Below the pieces are notes generated by a model, which saw only the letters and a program-made list of their open reading frames with translations, did not search any database and had not been told where the DNA came from. The position numbers and the translations under genes were made by a program. Source: Spirochaetaceae bacterium (GTDB taxonomy: Bacteria > Spirochaetota > Spirochaetia > SZUA-6 > Bin103). Taken from it: DNA of 64,000 bases. Below, piece after piece: positions 24,993-33,898 of the stretch. Position 1 is the first letter of the stretch; each line of letters opens with the position of its first letter. The DNA lies in the NCBI GenBank assembly GCA_028820215.1, contig JAPPKD010000258.1, forward strand, positions 1-64,000. The letters are read 5' to 3'.

Positions 24993-26140
24993 ACCGGCCG
25001 TCGTTTGCGGCCGTTCAGCAGGGTGCCGATCGGCGTGTAGCGGACGAACGCCTGATAGCTGAGCAGCAGGACGGCGGTGACCCCGCCGGTGATCAGCAGG
25101 AACTTGATCCCGGACGGCACGGCCCAGTCGCGGACGACGATCTGCGCGCCGATCACCAGCGGCAGGTGTACGAGGTAGATCCAGTACGAGGCGTCAGCCA
25201 GGTAGCGCACGCTCGGCCGCTCGCGGGTCAGGAGGACACGGAACAGCCCGATCAGGCCCAGGCACATGCCCCAGGCGTAGAGCACCTGCAGGACCTGCGA
25301 TGCCGCCCACGAGCGGACCTCCGGCAGGTAGGTGACGGCGAGTCCTGCCGGGAGCACCGCCAGCACGGTGACCGGGAGCACGACCGGCCAACGCCTGCCG
25401 AGCGTGTCGGCCAGGAGCGCGCCGCCCCGGTCGCGGCGGCCGTACGCCAGCGCCCCGAACCCGAAGAACGCCCCGTAGTAGGCCGGCAGGTGGAGCGGGG
25501 GCAGCAGCCCGGTGTCGGTGTCCGGGCCGTACAACGGGTAGGCGCCGCCGTCGGCCATGCCGAGCTGCGGAAGCAGCGTCAGCGGGACCAGCAGCCACAT
25601 CACCCATCGCGGCCATGCCGGCTGCGCGGCGCGACCGCTACGCGGAGCTTCGGAGCGAACCCGATCGGCGACGAACGCCACCACCAGGAAGCCGGCCAGC
25701 AGCCACAGCAACATCCACAGGAACCACATGTGATGGAGCCCGCCCAGCCACGGCAGCAGCTCGTGGGCGGAAGAGCCGTTCGCCCTTGATTCGAGGGCAC
25801 GGGCGACGATCCAGTCCATCGCCGGGCCGACCGTCGCCATGGCGAGTACCAGCGGCAGGGCCACCCGGCGCAGACGATGGCGGATCAGGGACGGCAGGCC
25901 GCGCCGGCGCCACAGCATGGCGGTGAAGAACCCGCTCAACAGGAAGAACACCGGCATGCGGAAGCCGTGCACGGCGAGGGAAAGCTCGTCCCAGGGGCCG
26001 TGGTAACCGGCCGTGCGGTCCTGCACCGGCCACACTCCGGGAGAGAACGTCAGCAGTGCGTGCAGCGCGACGCCAAGCAGCATGGCGAAGGCGCGCAGGG
26101 CGTCCAGCTCGTGGCGGCGCGGCTCCTCGTCCGGCCGCAC
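24983..26140 (-). CDS. Acyltransferase 3 family membrane protein (OpgC/MdoC-like)
   Basis: 385 aa with about ten hydrophobic segments. The N-terminal LDALRAFAMLLGVALHALL holds the catalytic-type His of acyltransferase 3 proteins, and GFRMPVFFLLSGFFTAMLW is a second family hallmark. The C-terminal YWIYLVHLPLVIGAQ is also characteristic. Members add acyl or succinyl groups to glycans at the membrane (for example glucan succinylation by MdoC). The GTG start at 26140 follows the stop of the enolase-superfamily gene by one base, making it the last gene of a six-gene minus-strand chain. Confidence 0.87.
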   Translation of the reverse strand: MRPDEEPRRHELDALRAFAMLLGVALHALLTFSPGVWPVQDRTAGYHGPWDELSLAVHGFRMPVFFLLSGFFTAMLWRRRGLPSLIRHRLRRVALPLVLAMATVGPAMDWIVARALESRANGSSAHELLPWLGGLHHMWFLWMLLWLLAGFLVVAFVADRVRSEAPRSGRAAQPAWPRWVMWLLVPLTLLPQLGMADGGAYPLYGPDTDTGLLPPLHLPAYYGAFFGFGALAYGRRDRGGALLADTLGRRWPVVLPVTVLAVLPAGLAVTYLPEVRSWAASQVLQVLYAWGMCLGLIGLFRVLLTRERPSVRYLADASYWIYLVHLPLVIGAQIVVRDWAVPSGIKFLLITGGVTAVLLLSYQAFVRYTPIGTLLNGRKRRPVYG

Positions 26141-26141
26141 G

Positions 26142-27311
26142 CTATGGGTGCGAGGGCGTGCCGTCCGCCTCGTACGCCTGCAAGACCGGCCGGTGGCGGT
26201 ACGGGTGAGCGGCGATTACCTCCTCGTCCAGGTCGACGCCAAGTCCGGGTCCTGCAGGCAGCGCGTAGCCCGATTCGCCGATCCGCATCGGTTCCGCCTG
26301 CACGGCGTCGTACAGCGGGTTGGCGTGCGCGTGCTCGAGAATCAGGAAATTGGGGATGGTCGCGCAGACGTGCAGGCTGGCGGCCGTGGACACCGGCCCC
26401 TTGGGATTGTGCGGCGCGACGGTGATCCCGTAGATCTCCGCCAGCGCCGCGATGCGGCGCAGCTCGGAGATGCCGCCACAGTGGCAGATGTCCGGCTGGA
26501 TCACGTCCACGAGCTGGCGGATCACCAGGTCGCGGAACGCCCAGCGGCTGTGCAGGCGCTCGCCGGCGGCCAGCGGCGTGGACAGGCCGGCGGCACGCAG
26601 CAGCGCCAGCTCGTCGGGGTTGTCGGGCGGCACCGGCTCCTCGAAGAACAGCAGCCCCAAGTCGTCGACCGCCCGGATCTGCCGGATCGCGTCCGGCGGC
26701 CGCGAGTGGCCGTGGTTGTCGACCATCAGCTCGGCGTCCGGCGGCAGCGCCTCCCGGATCGCGAGCAGCTCCCGGCGAAGGGTTTCCGGCGCCCGCCGGT
26801 CGTCCACGGCGTGGTCCGGACCGTGCCAGCCGCCGCCGGCCTTGACGCCGGCGAAGCCCTCGGCGATCCGCTCCCGCGCCTGCTCCGGGTCGCCCGCGCC
26901 GGCATAGACCCGGATCGACTCGCGCACGGCGCCGCCGAGGAGTTGGTATACCGGCGCGTCCAGCACCTTGCCCTTGATGTCCCACAGCGCCTGGTCGATG
27001 GCGCTCAGCGCGGAACTGATGACCACGCCGCCGCGATAGCGGTTGTGCAGGTACATGATCTGCCAGAGCCGCTCGATCGCAGCGGGATCCTGCCCCATGA
27101 TCTGCCGGCCGAGCAGCTCGACCGACGCCGCGATCGCCGGGGTCTGGTTGACCAGGGACGCCTCGCCCCAACCGTGCACGCCGGCGTCGGTCTCCACCTT
27201 GACGAACAGCCAGTTGCGCCCCGCCCCGCGGCCCCACAGGGTAGAGGAGAACTGGAATCCGCCCGCATCGCCGCCCCACATGATGTGCGGCGTCACGGCC
27301 GTGATCTTCAC
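26142..27311 (-). CDS. Mandelate racemase/muconate lactonizing enzyme family protein
   Basis: 389 aa, enolase superfamily, probably a sugar-acid dehydratase. Metal ligands are Asp 198 (ELMVDNHGH), Glu 224 (LFFEEPVPPD) and Glu 251 (LAAGERL). Likely acid/base residues are Lys 157 (AGVKAGG), His 200 and His 301 (VAPHNPKGP). The H-N-P segment resembles galactonate- and related aldonate dehydratases. The GTG start at 27311 overlaps the stop of the unknown 245-aa gene (GTGA), so its translation is coupled to that gene. The acyltransferase follows directly. Confidence 0.9.
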   Translation of the reverse strand: MKITAVTPHIMWGGDAGGFQFSSTLWGRGAGRNWLFVKVETDAGVHGWGEASLVNQTPAIAASVELLGRQIMGQDPAAIERLWQIMYLHNRYRGGVVISSALSAIDQALWDIKGKVLDAPVYQLLGGAVRESIRVYAGAGDPEQARERIAEGFAGVKAGGGWHGPDHAVDDRRAPETLRRELLAIREALPPDAELMVDNHGHSRPPDAIRQIRAVDDLGLLFFEEPVPPDNPDELALLRAAGLSTPLAAGERLHSRWAFRDLVIRQLVDVIQPDICHCGGISELRRIAALAEIYGITVAPHNPKGPVSTAASLHVCATIPNFLILEHAHANPLYDAVQAEPMRIGESGYALPAGPGLGVDLDEEVIAAHPYRHRPVLQAYEADGTPSHP

Positions 27312-28045
27312 CGCGTGTCCCCGAGCCCCGGGCCGATCGCGAACAGGCGGTTGGTCGCGGACAGCGAGACCAGGTTCGAGTAGTGATAGACCTCGGCCGC
27401 GGCTTCCCCCTCGCCGACCGTGGTCGGCGCCTCGATCACGAAGTCGGCGAAGTGCGGGGCGTTGAAGGCGACGAAGGCGAGCGACAGCAGGTCGGCCAGC
27501 CGCTCGCGCGTCTCGCTCAGGTCCGGCCACGCGACCGGTCCGGTATCCACCTGGTAAATCCGGTCGGGCTCGTGGATGTTCATGGTCTTCACCGGGTACT
27601 CGATGGTCGCGGTGAGGCCGCTCACCTCGTTGCCGATCTCGGTCACCGCCACCAGCGGCTTGGCCTGGTGGGTGGCCGCGGCGATCTCCTCGAAGGTGGA
27701 CACCTCCTGCACGTCGGCCGCGGAGACCAGGCGGTATTCCTGACCGCCCCACCACTCGTGCGCCGGACGCGTCTCGCGGTACCCGTCGTGCCGGGCGGAC
27801 TTGCGCCGGAAGACGATGCCGTGGTCCTGACCGAAGATCGGCAGGAAGTCGTAGTTGTCCTCCACGAACAGGTTGCGCTCCGCGAAGGTGTGCTCGCTCT
27901 TGCACGAGGCGCACTGGTAGAAGCAGTCGCTCCTGCCGGTCACGCTGTCGAAGATGCGGGTCCGCGACTCGATCCAGAACCGCACCCGGTTCTCCTCGGC
28001 CCTGCCGGAGATGAAGGAGAGCCCATAGTCCAGGATGTCGCCCAT
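27308..28045 (-). CDS. Hypothetical protein, 245 aa, coupled to a HigA-like regulator
   Basis: I do not recognise this protein. It has a C-x2-C pair preceded by another Cys (DCFYQCASCKSEHTF, about residues 40-50), then an aromatic, charged middle (HEWWGGQEYRLV). The C-terminal alpha/beta-looking part ends VYHYSNLVSLSATNRLFAIG. No signal peptide or membrane segment is visible. The ATG at 28045 shares its A with the TGA of the upstream HigA-like gene, and its own stop overlaps the racemase GTG. By position it could be a non-standard partner of the HigA-like protein, or simply the first metabolic gene of the racemase operon. The compact N-terminal region with clustered acidic and Cys residues does not resemble known HigB/RelE toxins. 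Confidence 0.75.
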   Translation of the reverse strand: MGDILDYGLSFISGRAEENRVRFWIESRTRIFDSVTGRSDCFYQCASCKSEHTFAERNLFVEDNYDFLPIFGQDHGIVFRRKSARHDGYRETRPAHEWWGGQEYRLVSAADVQEVSTFEEIAAATHQAKPLVAVTEIGNEVSGLTATIEYPVKTMNIHEPDRIYQVDTGPVAWPDLSETRERLADLLSLAFVAFNAPHFADFVIEAPTTVGEGEAAAEVYHYSNLVSLSATNRLFAIGPGLGDTR

Positions 28046-28365
28046 CACTCGGCTCCCGCGGGGGCCAAACGCTCGACGTCGATGCGGTCTGCCTGCTTCA
28101 TGGCCTGAGCTACGTCGTACGCGGCCTGCAGCCGATACCACGTGGCAGCTCCACCACCGAACGCCTTGTCGAGGCGGATCGCCATTTCCGGCGAGATGCC
28201 CGAGCGGCCATTCACAACATCCGACAACTGCTTGCGGCTGACTCCCAGCTTCTGCGCGGCTTCCGTCACGCTCAGCCCGAGAGGCTCCAGACAATCATGG
28301 CGTACGGAAAGACCCGGGTGGGGCGGGCTCTTCATCCGCAGCCTGGCATCTACTCTGAACTCCAT
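28045..28365 (-). CDS. HigA-family antitoxin-like XRE regulator without an adjacent HigB
   Basis: 106 aa. The classical HigA/VapI pattern is clear: [40 protein letters not shown] with the recognition helix, then [19 protein letters not shown] and a C-terminal [12 protein letters not shown]. Start ATG 28365 has an AAAGGAG site 6 bases upstream and lies inside the end of the TOPRIM-like gene; an internal ATG at 28335 would give the usual HigA length. No RelE/HigB gene precedes it. Instead it sits between the ATPase/TOPRIM-like pair and the unknown 245-aa gene, overlapping both. It may regulate the operon or neutralise one of its products. Confidence 0.88.
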   Translation of the reverse strand: MEFRVDARLRMKSPPHPGLSVRHDCLEPLGLSVTEAAQKLGVSRKQLSDVVNGRSGISPEMAIRLDKAFGGGAATWYRLQAAYDVAQAMKQADRIDVERLAPAGAE

Positions 28366-28991
28366 CCCTGCTCCTTTGCCGCTCTTGCGACATCCGCGGA
28401 CAAACGTTGGAATGCCACCAACCGGTACAGCGGACGAAAGTCCTCAATCAACTCAGCCACTCGCTGCCCGCTCAATCGTTCGTTGAAACTCCTGAGACGG
28501 CGCCCTCGGAGCCCGCTGGCCTGCCGGAGGAGTTCGTGAAGAGTCTGCTTCGGGTTCGGCAGCCCTTCAAGCGTCTCGATGCCGGGCAGATCCAGCGGCT
28601 CCTTGCCATTCGGATTGCCGGCGGCGGCCCTTAGCGCGGTCTCGTCAATGAGGAGCCACGCCTCCTGCATCCGCACCGGGACCACGCAAACCATCGGCCA
28701 TGTAGCTACGCTGGTTTCCCTCACGGCTCGACGTATCTCTGCCACGCGATGCTCGATGGTCGCGCGCTCGGCATCCCGATGGACGAACAGCAACTCGCAG
28801 GGAAACAACTCAGCGCTGCGGTCTATGCGCGCGGCTAGCCTGTTCGGAGGATTCGGCAGTCGTCGGAGGTCGGAGAACTCCCCCTGGATCGGCTTGGGAC
28901 CCAGTGTTTGCCGCAGCAACCAAGTGAGAATCGGGATGAGAGCCTGATCAGACGATCCGTCAGCTACGAGCGTGTAGCGCAGCAGGTTCAT
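28350..28991 (-). CDS. TOPRIM-like (DUF4276-like) protein, putative nuclease partner
   Basis: 213 aa. The N terminus [20 protein letters not shown] corresponds to the first TOPRIM strand and acidic turn (Asp 11, Asp 15; many relatives have Glu-Gly). The second acidic cluster is [12 protein letters not shown] (Asp 73, Glu 75). [15 protein letters not shown] and [12 protein letters not shown] fit the DUF4276 pattern. It starts in a TGATG overlap with the ATPase stop. AAA ATPase plus TOPRIM-type protein pairs occur in anti-phage systems (OLD-related, PARIS AriA/AriB), so a defence role is a reasonable inference. The nuclease activity is not proven by sequence. Confidence 0.75.
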   Translation of the reverse strand: MNLLRYTLVADGSSDQALIPILTWLLRQTLGPKPIQGEFSDLRRLPNPPNRLAARIDRSAELFPCELLFVHRDAERATIEHRVAEIRRAVRETSVATWPMVCVVPVRMQEAWLLIDETALRAAAGNPNGKEPLDLPGIETLEGLPNPKQTLHELLRQASGLRGRRLRSFNERLSGQRVAELIEDFRPLYRLVAFQRLSADVARAAKEQGWSSE

Positions 28992-30505
28992 CAAGAGTCG
29001 ACACCGAAGTGCCACGAGTACTGCTTGACGTCCTTCCGATCGATCACGCGCTTCTTCCGTGTCGGCTCCCCACGCTCCCTTGGCAGCACGGGATTCAGGT
29101 ATGCAAGCAGGTCGCCGCGGGGCGCGTATTCACTCACTTTGGCGCGCCAAGTGTCGGACAAACACAGGAAATCCGCTTTCTTGAAGCGAAGCCCCGCATC
29201 CATAGCCTCTCTCGTCTTGACGAACACGACGCTCTCATCCGGCACCTGCTGAAACACTACCGGAGAGTGCGTGTTGACGATTACTTGACGCAGGGGGTTG
29301 TCCTCCCCGACAGGTTGCTGAAGGTCCACCGCGATGTCTTGTAGTAACTGCAGTATGGCCGGAATACGTGCGGGATGAACCCCGTTTTCCGGCTCTTCCA
29401 AACAGAGAACACCCTGCATCGTGGGGTCGTTCTCCAGAACAGAAAGCGCAAGAAACCGCAATGTGCCGTCCGAGAGTGCACGTGCGGGGTGCGGCGTGCC
29501 TTCCTTGTCGCGTACATACAGCGTCAGGATCTCCCGCTTTTCGTCCAGGTCTACGTGGATCTGCCGGACATCGTCGATGAGCTCCGCCAAGCGGCTGGCA
29601 ATCTGGCTGTATACTCGTTCGTTTCCACCGTTCACCGCCAAGTATGGCGCCGCCTCATCAGCCACCTTGCTGTCGGTGCTCTCCTGACGTCCGGCGTTGC
29701 GTGCCAAGCGATACAGGGTTGCCGCCAGATGGCGTCCATCCGTTCCCAACCGGGTGGGTGAAACAAACTCATCGGGTTGCCTCAGTGCCGACGGTTCGAG
29801 CTGCACCAGTTGCCACGATTCCATCTCCCGACGTGCCATCAGCACGGTAGGGCTCTCCGCAGCGTTGGCGACTGACAGGACCGTGCGAGGCAGGTTGGCG
29901 GCTGGCCTAGGCAGCGGACGCCCCCTGCTGCCACCATCCTGATGGAGCTTGATGATCCTGTTCTCGCCATCGCCGTCTGTCGAAATGAAATAGGGAACAG
30001 ATCGCCTTCCCGTTACAACGGAATCCCGCCACTTCCCCGCGCTGTGGGGAAACGGAAGGTGGTTGGGTGCGTCCCGCTTGGTGATGTGAACCAATTCTTC
30101 CTTGACGATAGTGAGGTCGCCCCGCGCCAAGCGGTCATCCGGCTCGCGGTAGGCGAGATCGAGTGAGTAGCGCAAGAATGTAGTGCTCGCCTCTGCCTCT
30201 TGGCCCAGGTCGTCGATGGCGCGCCGCGGCACGATCATCTCCGCTACAAACGACATGCGATCGGCATAACGGTCACCTACGTGATGAAACAGATCCCGCA
30301 CATGTGCGTTGCCGCTGTGTTGGTCGCGTACGGACGTCGCTGCCTCCATGAGGGTGTGATTCGCCAACGCGCTCAAGAATCGGATCGCATCAAACAGGTT
30401 CGACTTACCCACTCCGTTCGGCCCAACGACGCACGTAAACGGCCCAAGCCGCAAGTCCACATCGACCAGATTCTTGAAACCGGAGACTCTAAGTCGAGTC
30501 AACAT
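28991..30505 (-). CDS. ABC/SMC-type AAA ATPase (AAA_21), putative defence
   Basis: 504 aa. Walker A GPNGVGKSN at 28-36, signature-like ALSDGTLRFLALS around 345-358, Walker B VLCLEEPENG around 366-375 with Glu 370/371, and H-loop His 413 (IVNTHSPVV). The split ATPase halves flank an insert of about 250 residues. This is the architecture of RecF/SMC-like ATPases found in OLD, PARIS and related defence systems, where the ATPase senses infection or nucleic acid and activates a nuclease partner. It heads the minus-strand operon, and the TOPRIM-like gene overlaps its stop. Confidence 0.88.
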   Translation of the reverse strand: MLTRLRVSGFKNLVDVDLRLGPFTCVVGPNGVGKSNLFDAIRFLSALANHTLMEAATSVRDQHSGNAHVRDLFHHVGDRYADRMSFVAEMIVPRRAIDDLGQEAEASTTFLRYSLDLAYREPDDRLARGDLTIVKEELVHITKRDAPNHLPFPHSAGKWRDSVVTGRRSVPYFISTDGDGENRIIKLHQDGGSRGRPLPRPAANLPRTVLSVANAAESPTVLMARREMESWQLVQLEPSALRQPDEFVSPTRLGTDGRHLAATLYRLARNAGRQESTDSKVADEAAPYLAVNGGNERVYSQIASRLAELIDDVRQIHVDLDEKREILTLYVRDKEGTPHPARALSDGTLRFLALSVLENDPTMQGVLCLEEPENGVHPARIPAILQLLQDIAVDLQQPVGEDNPLRQVIVNTHSPVVFQQVPDESVVFVKTREAMDAGLRFKKADFLCLSDTWRAKVSEYAPRGDLLAYLNPVLPRERGEPTRKKRVIDRKDVKQYSWHFGVDS

Positions 30506-30703
30506 GAGACGGCGTTACCGATTGGTGCGCAGCTAGCCAGACAAGACCCATAGGGATTCCGAGGGGGCTCTTTGGACATGCGTTCAGCCCCACGTCATGG
30601 TGCATGCTTTTCCCAGCCTTGTCACATGCCTTTTCCTGGCCCTGTGCGACCAGCGAACGGCATCGCTTGAGGTTGCCCGGGCCATCAGGGATGATGCTGG
30701 GCC
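30506..30703. other. Intergenic region between ATPase and BNR gene
   Basis: This 198-base gap separates divergent genes and should hold both promoters. An imperfect direct repeat is visible (CATGCTTTTCCCAG near 30602 and CATGCCTTTTCCTGG near 30627). I see no clear -35/-10 pair and no gene. Confidence 0.4.
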
Positions 30704-31789
30704 ATGAGCGATCGCACCGGCGTACGACGGACGCTCCGGCTGGAACCGGGGCCGGGCAACACGCGCAACAGCGAGGGGGCGTTCGTCGAGCTGCGCGACG
30801 GGCGGCTCATGCTGGTCTACTCGCGGTTCTCCGCGGGCCGCGGCGGCGATCACGACCCGGCGGAGCTGGCCGCGCGCTTCTCGGCCGACGATGGGCTCAC
30901 TTGGTCCAAGCGCGACGAGATCGTCCTCGGCAACGAAGCCGGCCTGAACGTGATGTCGGTGAGCCTGCTGCGGCTGGACGACGGAGATCTGCTGCTGTTC
31001 TACCTGCTGAAGAACGCGCTGTCCGACTGCAAGCCGGTCGTGCGGCGGTCGAGCGACGACGGCGCGACTTGGGGCGACCCGGTCGACATGGTCACCGACG
31101 ACGACGGCTACCTCATCCTCATCGCCGACCGCGTCGTGGTCTCCGCGAGCGGGCGCCTGATCGCCCCGATCGCCGACCACGGACCCGAGTGGTCGAACGA
31201 CCCCGTGGCCACCGGCGAGGCGGTGTGCTACCTGTCCGACGATCAGGGCCGGAGCTGGCGCCGCGGGCGCGGCAGCGCGGCGGTCGCCGATGACCCCACC
31301 GGCACCGGGCTGCAGGAGCCGGGCGTCGTGCAGCTCCGCGACGGACGGCTGCTCATGTTCAGCCGCACCGTGCTAGGCAGCCAGTACCTGTGCCACTCCG
31401 ACGACGACGGCGAGACCTGGACGCAGCCGGTGCCGAGCGACATCCGCTCGCCCCGCTCGCCGGCGTCGATCAAGCGCATTCCCTCGACGGGCGACCTGCT
31501 GCTGGTGTGGAACGACAGCTACGACGCCGCTCACGGCCGCCACGGACCGCGCACGCCGCTGACCACGGCGATCTCCGCGGACGACGGCCGCACCTGGCGG
31601 CACCGGCAGGTGCTGGAGGACGATCCGAACGGGCACTACTGCTACACGGCCATGCACTTCGTGGCGGGCGATCCGGAGCGGGTCCTGCTGGCCTACTGCG
31701 CCGGCGACTCCCGCCGCAACGGGCTGGCCACGCTGCAGGTCACCAGCGTCGAGGTGCCCTGGCTCTATGCGACAGGAGGAGCGCGATGA
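30704..31789 (+). CDS. Sialidase-like BNR-repeat protein
   Basis: 361 aa propeller. Asp-box motifs: SADDGLTWSK, SSDDGATWGD, SDDQGRSWRR, SDDDGETWTQ and SADDGRTWRH. The N-terminal segment NSEGAFVELRDGRLMLVYSR has the R-x-P-x-like opening strand of sialidase-fold proteins. There is no signal peptide. Its stop overlaps the ATG of the NIPSNAP gene (31786-31789). This is the third protein of its kind in the window, and all three differ in sequence. The substrate is unknown. Confidence 0.85.
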   Translation: MSDRTGVRRTLRLEPGPGNTRNSEGAFVELRDGRLMLVYSRFSAGRGGDHDPAELAARFSADDGLTWSKRDEIVLGNEAGLNVMSVSLLRLDDGDLLLFYLLKNALSDCKPVVRRSSDDGATWGDPVDMVTDDDGYLILIADRVVVSASGRLIAPIADHGPEWSNDPVATGEAVCYLSDDQGRSWRRGRGSAAVADDPTGTGLQEPGVVQLRDGRLLMFSRTVLGSQYLCHSDDDGETWTQPVPSDIRSPRSPASIKRIPSTGDLLLVWNDSYDAAHGRHGPRTPLTTAISADDGRTWRHRQVLEDDPNGHYCYTAMHFVAGDPERVLLAYCAGDSRRNGLATLQVTSVEVPWLYATGGAR

Positions 31790-32106
31790 TCTACGACATG
31801 AGAATCTACGACGTGCAGCCGGGCGCCGTGCCGACCTACATGGAGGCGGTCCGGGACATCGCCCTGAAGATCCGGGAGGACCACGGCGTGAAGCTGGCCG
31901 GCTGGTACTACACCGACATCGGCCCGCTCAACCGCATCGTCCACATCTGGGCCTACCAGGACTACGCCCACTTCCAGGAAGCGCGCGAGAAGGTGCGCAC
32001 CGATCCACGTTGGATCAACGAGTACCTGCCGCGCGTGAAGGGCTTGGTGGTCAGGCAGCAGGACATGATGATGCAGGGCGCCGACTTCTTCCCCGGCCCT
32101 CCGTAA
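31786..32106 (+). CDS. NIPSNAP-family small protein
   Basis: 106 aa, dimeric alpha/beta-barrel (ferredoxin-like) fold. The start MIYDMRIYDVQPGAVPTYM and the aromatic strand LAGWYYTDIGPLNRIVHIWAY are typical, as is YAHFQEAREKVRTDPRW. Bacterial members often accompany sugar or aromatic catabolic enzymes, but their chemistry is unknown. The gene is translationally coupled to the BNR gene, which suggests a common substrate. Confidence 0.85.
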   Translation: MIYDMRIYDVQPGAVPTYMEAVRDIALKIREDHGVKLAGWYYTDIGPLNRIVHIWAYQDYAHFQEAREKVRTDPRWINEYLPRVKGLVVRQQDMMMQGADFFPGPP

Positions 32107-32161
32107 CGGCGCCGGCTCGGTCCGGTAGGCAGGAGCCGCCGAACCGATCATCCTCGGGGCC

Positions 32162-33898
32162 ATGAAACGCGCGATGCAGAACTGCGTGGCGGAGTGGTCC
32201 TTCTCGTCCGCACGGGAGTACGGCGATCCGTGCAACGAGGTCGAGCTGTCCGCCGTCGTCACCGATCCCGACGGAGAGGAGACGGTCGTTCCTGCGTTCT
32301 GGGCCGGCGGCAGCTTCTGGGGTGTCCGCTATTCCTCGTCCACGATCGGCCGCCACGTGCTGGAGACGACCTGCTCCGATGAGACCAACGCCGACCTGCA
32401 TGGACGCAGGGAAGTCCTGGAGGTAACGCCGTATCGGGGGGACAACCCCCTGTTCCGGCACGGTCCGCTGACGGTGAGCCCGGATCGCACGCACCTCCGG
32501 CATCGCGACGGGACCCCGTTCTTCTGGCTGGCCGACACCTGGTGGATGGGCCTCACCAAACGGCTCACCTGGCCGGACGGATTCGACACGCTGACCGATG
32601 ACCGGGTCGCCAAGGGATTCTCCGCGGTCCTGATCGTCGCCGGCCTCTATCCCGACATGTTCCCGTTCGACCCGCGCGGCGCCAACGAGGCCGGCTTCCC
32701 GTGGGAGGAGGACTACTCGCGCCTGAACCCGGCCTACTTCGACCTGATGGATCGCCGCATCGGCCGGCTGGTCGCCCGTGGACTGCTGCCGTGCATCGTC
32801 GGCGCCTGGGGCTACTTCATCGAGTACGCCGGCGAGCAGGTGATGAAGCGCCACTTGCGGAATCTCGTCGCTCGTTACGGAGCCTGGCCGGTGGTGTGGT
32901 GCGTGGCCGGAGAGGCGATCAGCCCGAAGAACCCGGACGTGCGGTATCGCATCTATGGCGGAGACGACGAGCGTTTCGCCGTGAAGGCTCGCGCGGGCTG
33001 GTCGAACGTCGCGCGCTATCTGCAATCGATCGATCCCTATGATCACCCGGTGACGATCCACGCGGGATTCGTCGAGGAACTGGTCGACGATCCGTCGATC
33101 GTCGACTTCGAGCTCCTGTCCGGCTCGCACAGCCCCGTGCAGAGCGAGAGCGTGCCGGCGACCGTGAGCGCGTTGGCGAAGGCCGCCGCCAGGAATCCGC
33201 GCATGCCGGCCCTCATCGGCGAGACCAACTACGAGGGGATCCTGGGCGGCAACTGGGAGTACCAGCAGCGCCTGATGTTCTGGACGAGCGTGCTGAGCGG
33301 CGCGGCCGGCCACAACTACGGCGCGAGCGGCGTCTGGGAGGTCAGCACCAGGGCGCAGCCGTACGGTCACTCGCCGCAGTTGATGGACGAGCGGTGGGCG
33401 GACATCCCGTGGGAGCAGGCCTACGGGTCGCCCGGTCAGGCGTACAGCGCGCATCCATGGGAGGATTCCTACCGGTTCGCGGGCTCCGCACAGGTCGGCA
33501 TCGGCAAGGCCCTGCTGGAGCGATACGAGTGGTGGCGCTTCGAGCCGCACCCGGAGTGGGTCGAGCCCCACCGGAGCCGGGACGATTACTTCAACCCTTA
33601 CGTTGCGGGGATCCCGCACGAGATCCGGATCATCTACGCCCCGAAGGGGATCTCGTCACAGCGGGCGGACCAGTTGACCGTCAAGGGACTCGAGCGCGGC
33701 ATCGCGTACCAGGGATTCTTCTTCGACCCACGGACCGGCGAGGAGCACGACATCGGCGAGATCCGACCCGACCGCGAAGGCGATTGGCGCTTGGCCGACA
33801 CGATCCGGGGGACCCCGCCGATACGCCAGGACTGGGTCGTGATGATCCAGTCCGGCTCGCCCGAAGGCGTTCGCGCTCAATCCGCTCCCGCCGCCTGA
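32162..33898 (+). CDS. DUF5060/DUF4038 glycoside hydrolase-like protein
   Basis: 578 aa. An N-terminal beta domain of DUF5060 type (CVAEWSFSSAREYGDPCNEVEL) is followed by a (beta/alpha)8 DUF4038 domain from about residue 95 (HRDGTPFFWLADTWWMGLTK), with candidate catalytic acids Glu 251 (VAGEAISP) and Glu 354 (LIGETNYEG). A C-terminal beta domain completes it. DUF4038 includes apiosidases (GH140) and related enzymes that act on branched plant or algal glycans. There is no signal peptide, so it probably acts on imported oligosaccharides. It overlaps the 3' end of the convergent uxuA-like gene by 22 bases. Confidence 0.85.
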   Translation: MKRAMQNCVAEWSFSSAREYGDPCNEVELSAVVTDPDGEETVVPAFWAGGSFWGVRYSSSTIGRHVLETTCSDETNADLHGRREVLEVTPYRGDNPLFRHGPLTVSPDRTHLRHRDGTPFFWLADTWWMGLTKRLTWPDGFDTLTDDRVAKGFSAVLIVAGLYPDMFPFDPRGANEAGFPWEEDYSRLNPAYFDLMDRRIGRLVARGLLPCIVGAWGYFIEYAGEQVMKRHLRNLVARYGAWPVVWCVAGEAISPKNPDVRYRIYGGDDERFAVKARAGWSNVARYLQSIDPYDHPVTIHAGFVEELVDDPSIVDFELLSGSHSPVQSESVPATVSALAKAAARNPRMPALIGETNYEGILGGNWEYQQRLMFWTSVLSGAAGHNYGASGVWEVSTRAQPYGHSPQLMDERWADIPWEQAYGSPGQAYSAHPWEDSYRFAGSAQVGIGKALLERYEWWRFEPHPEWVEPHRSRDDYFNPYVAGIPHEIRIIYAPKGISSQRADQLTVKGLERGIAYQGFFFDPRTGEEHDIGEIRPDREGDWRLADTIRGTPPIRQDWVVMIQSGSPEGVRAQSAPAA

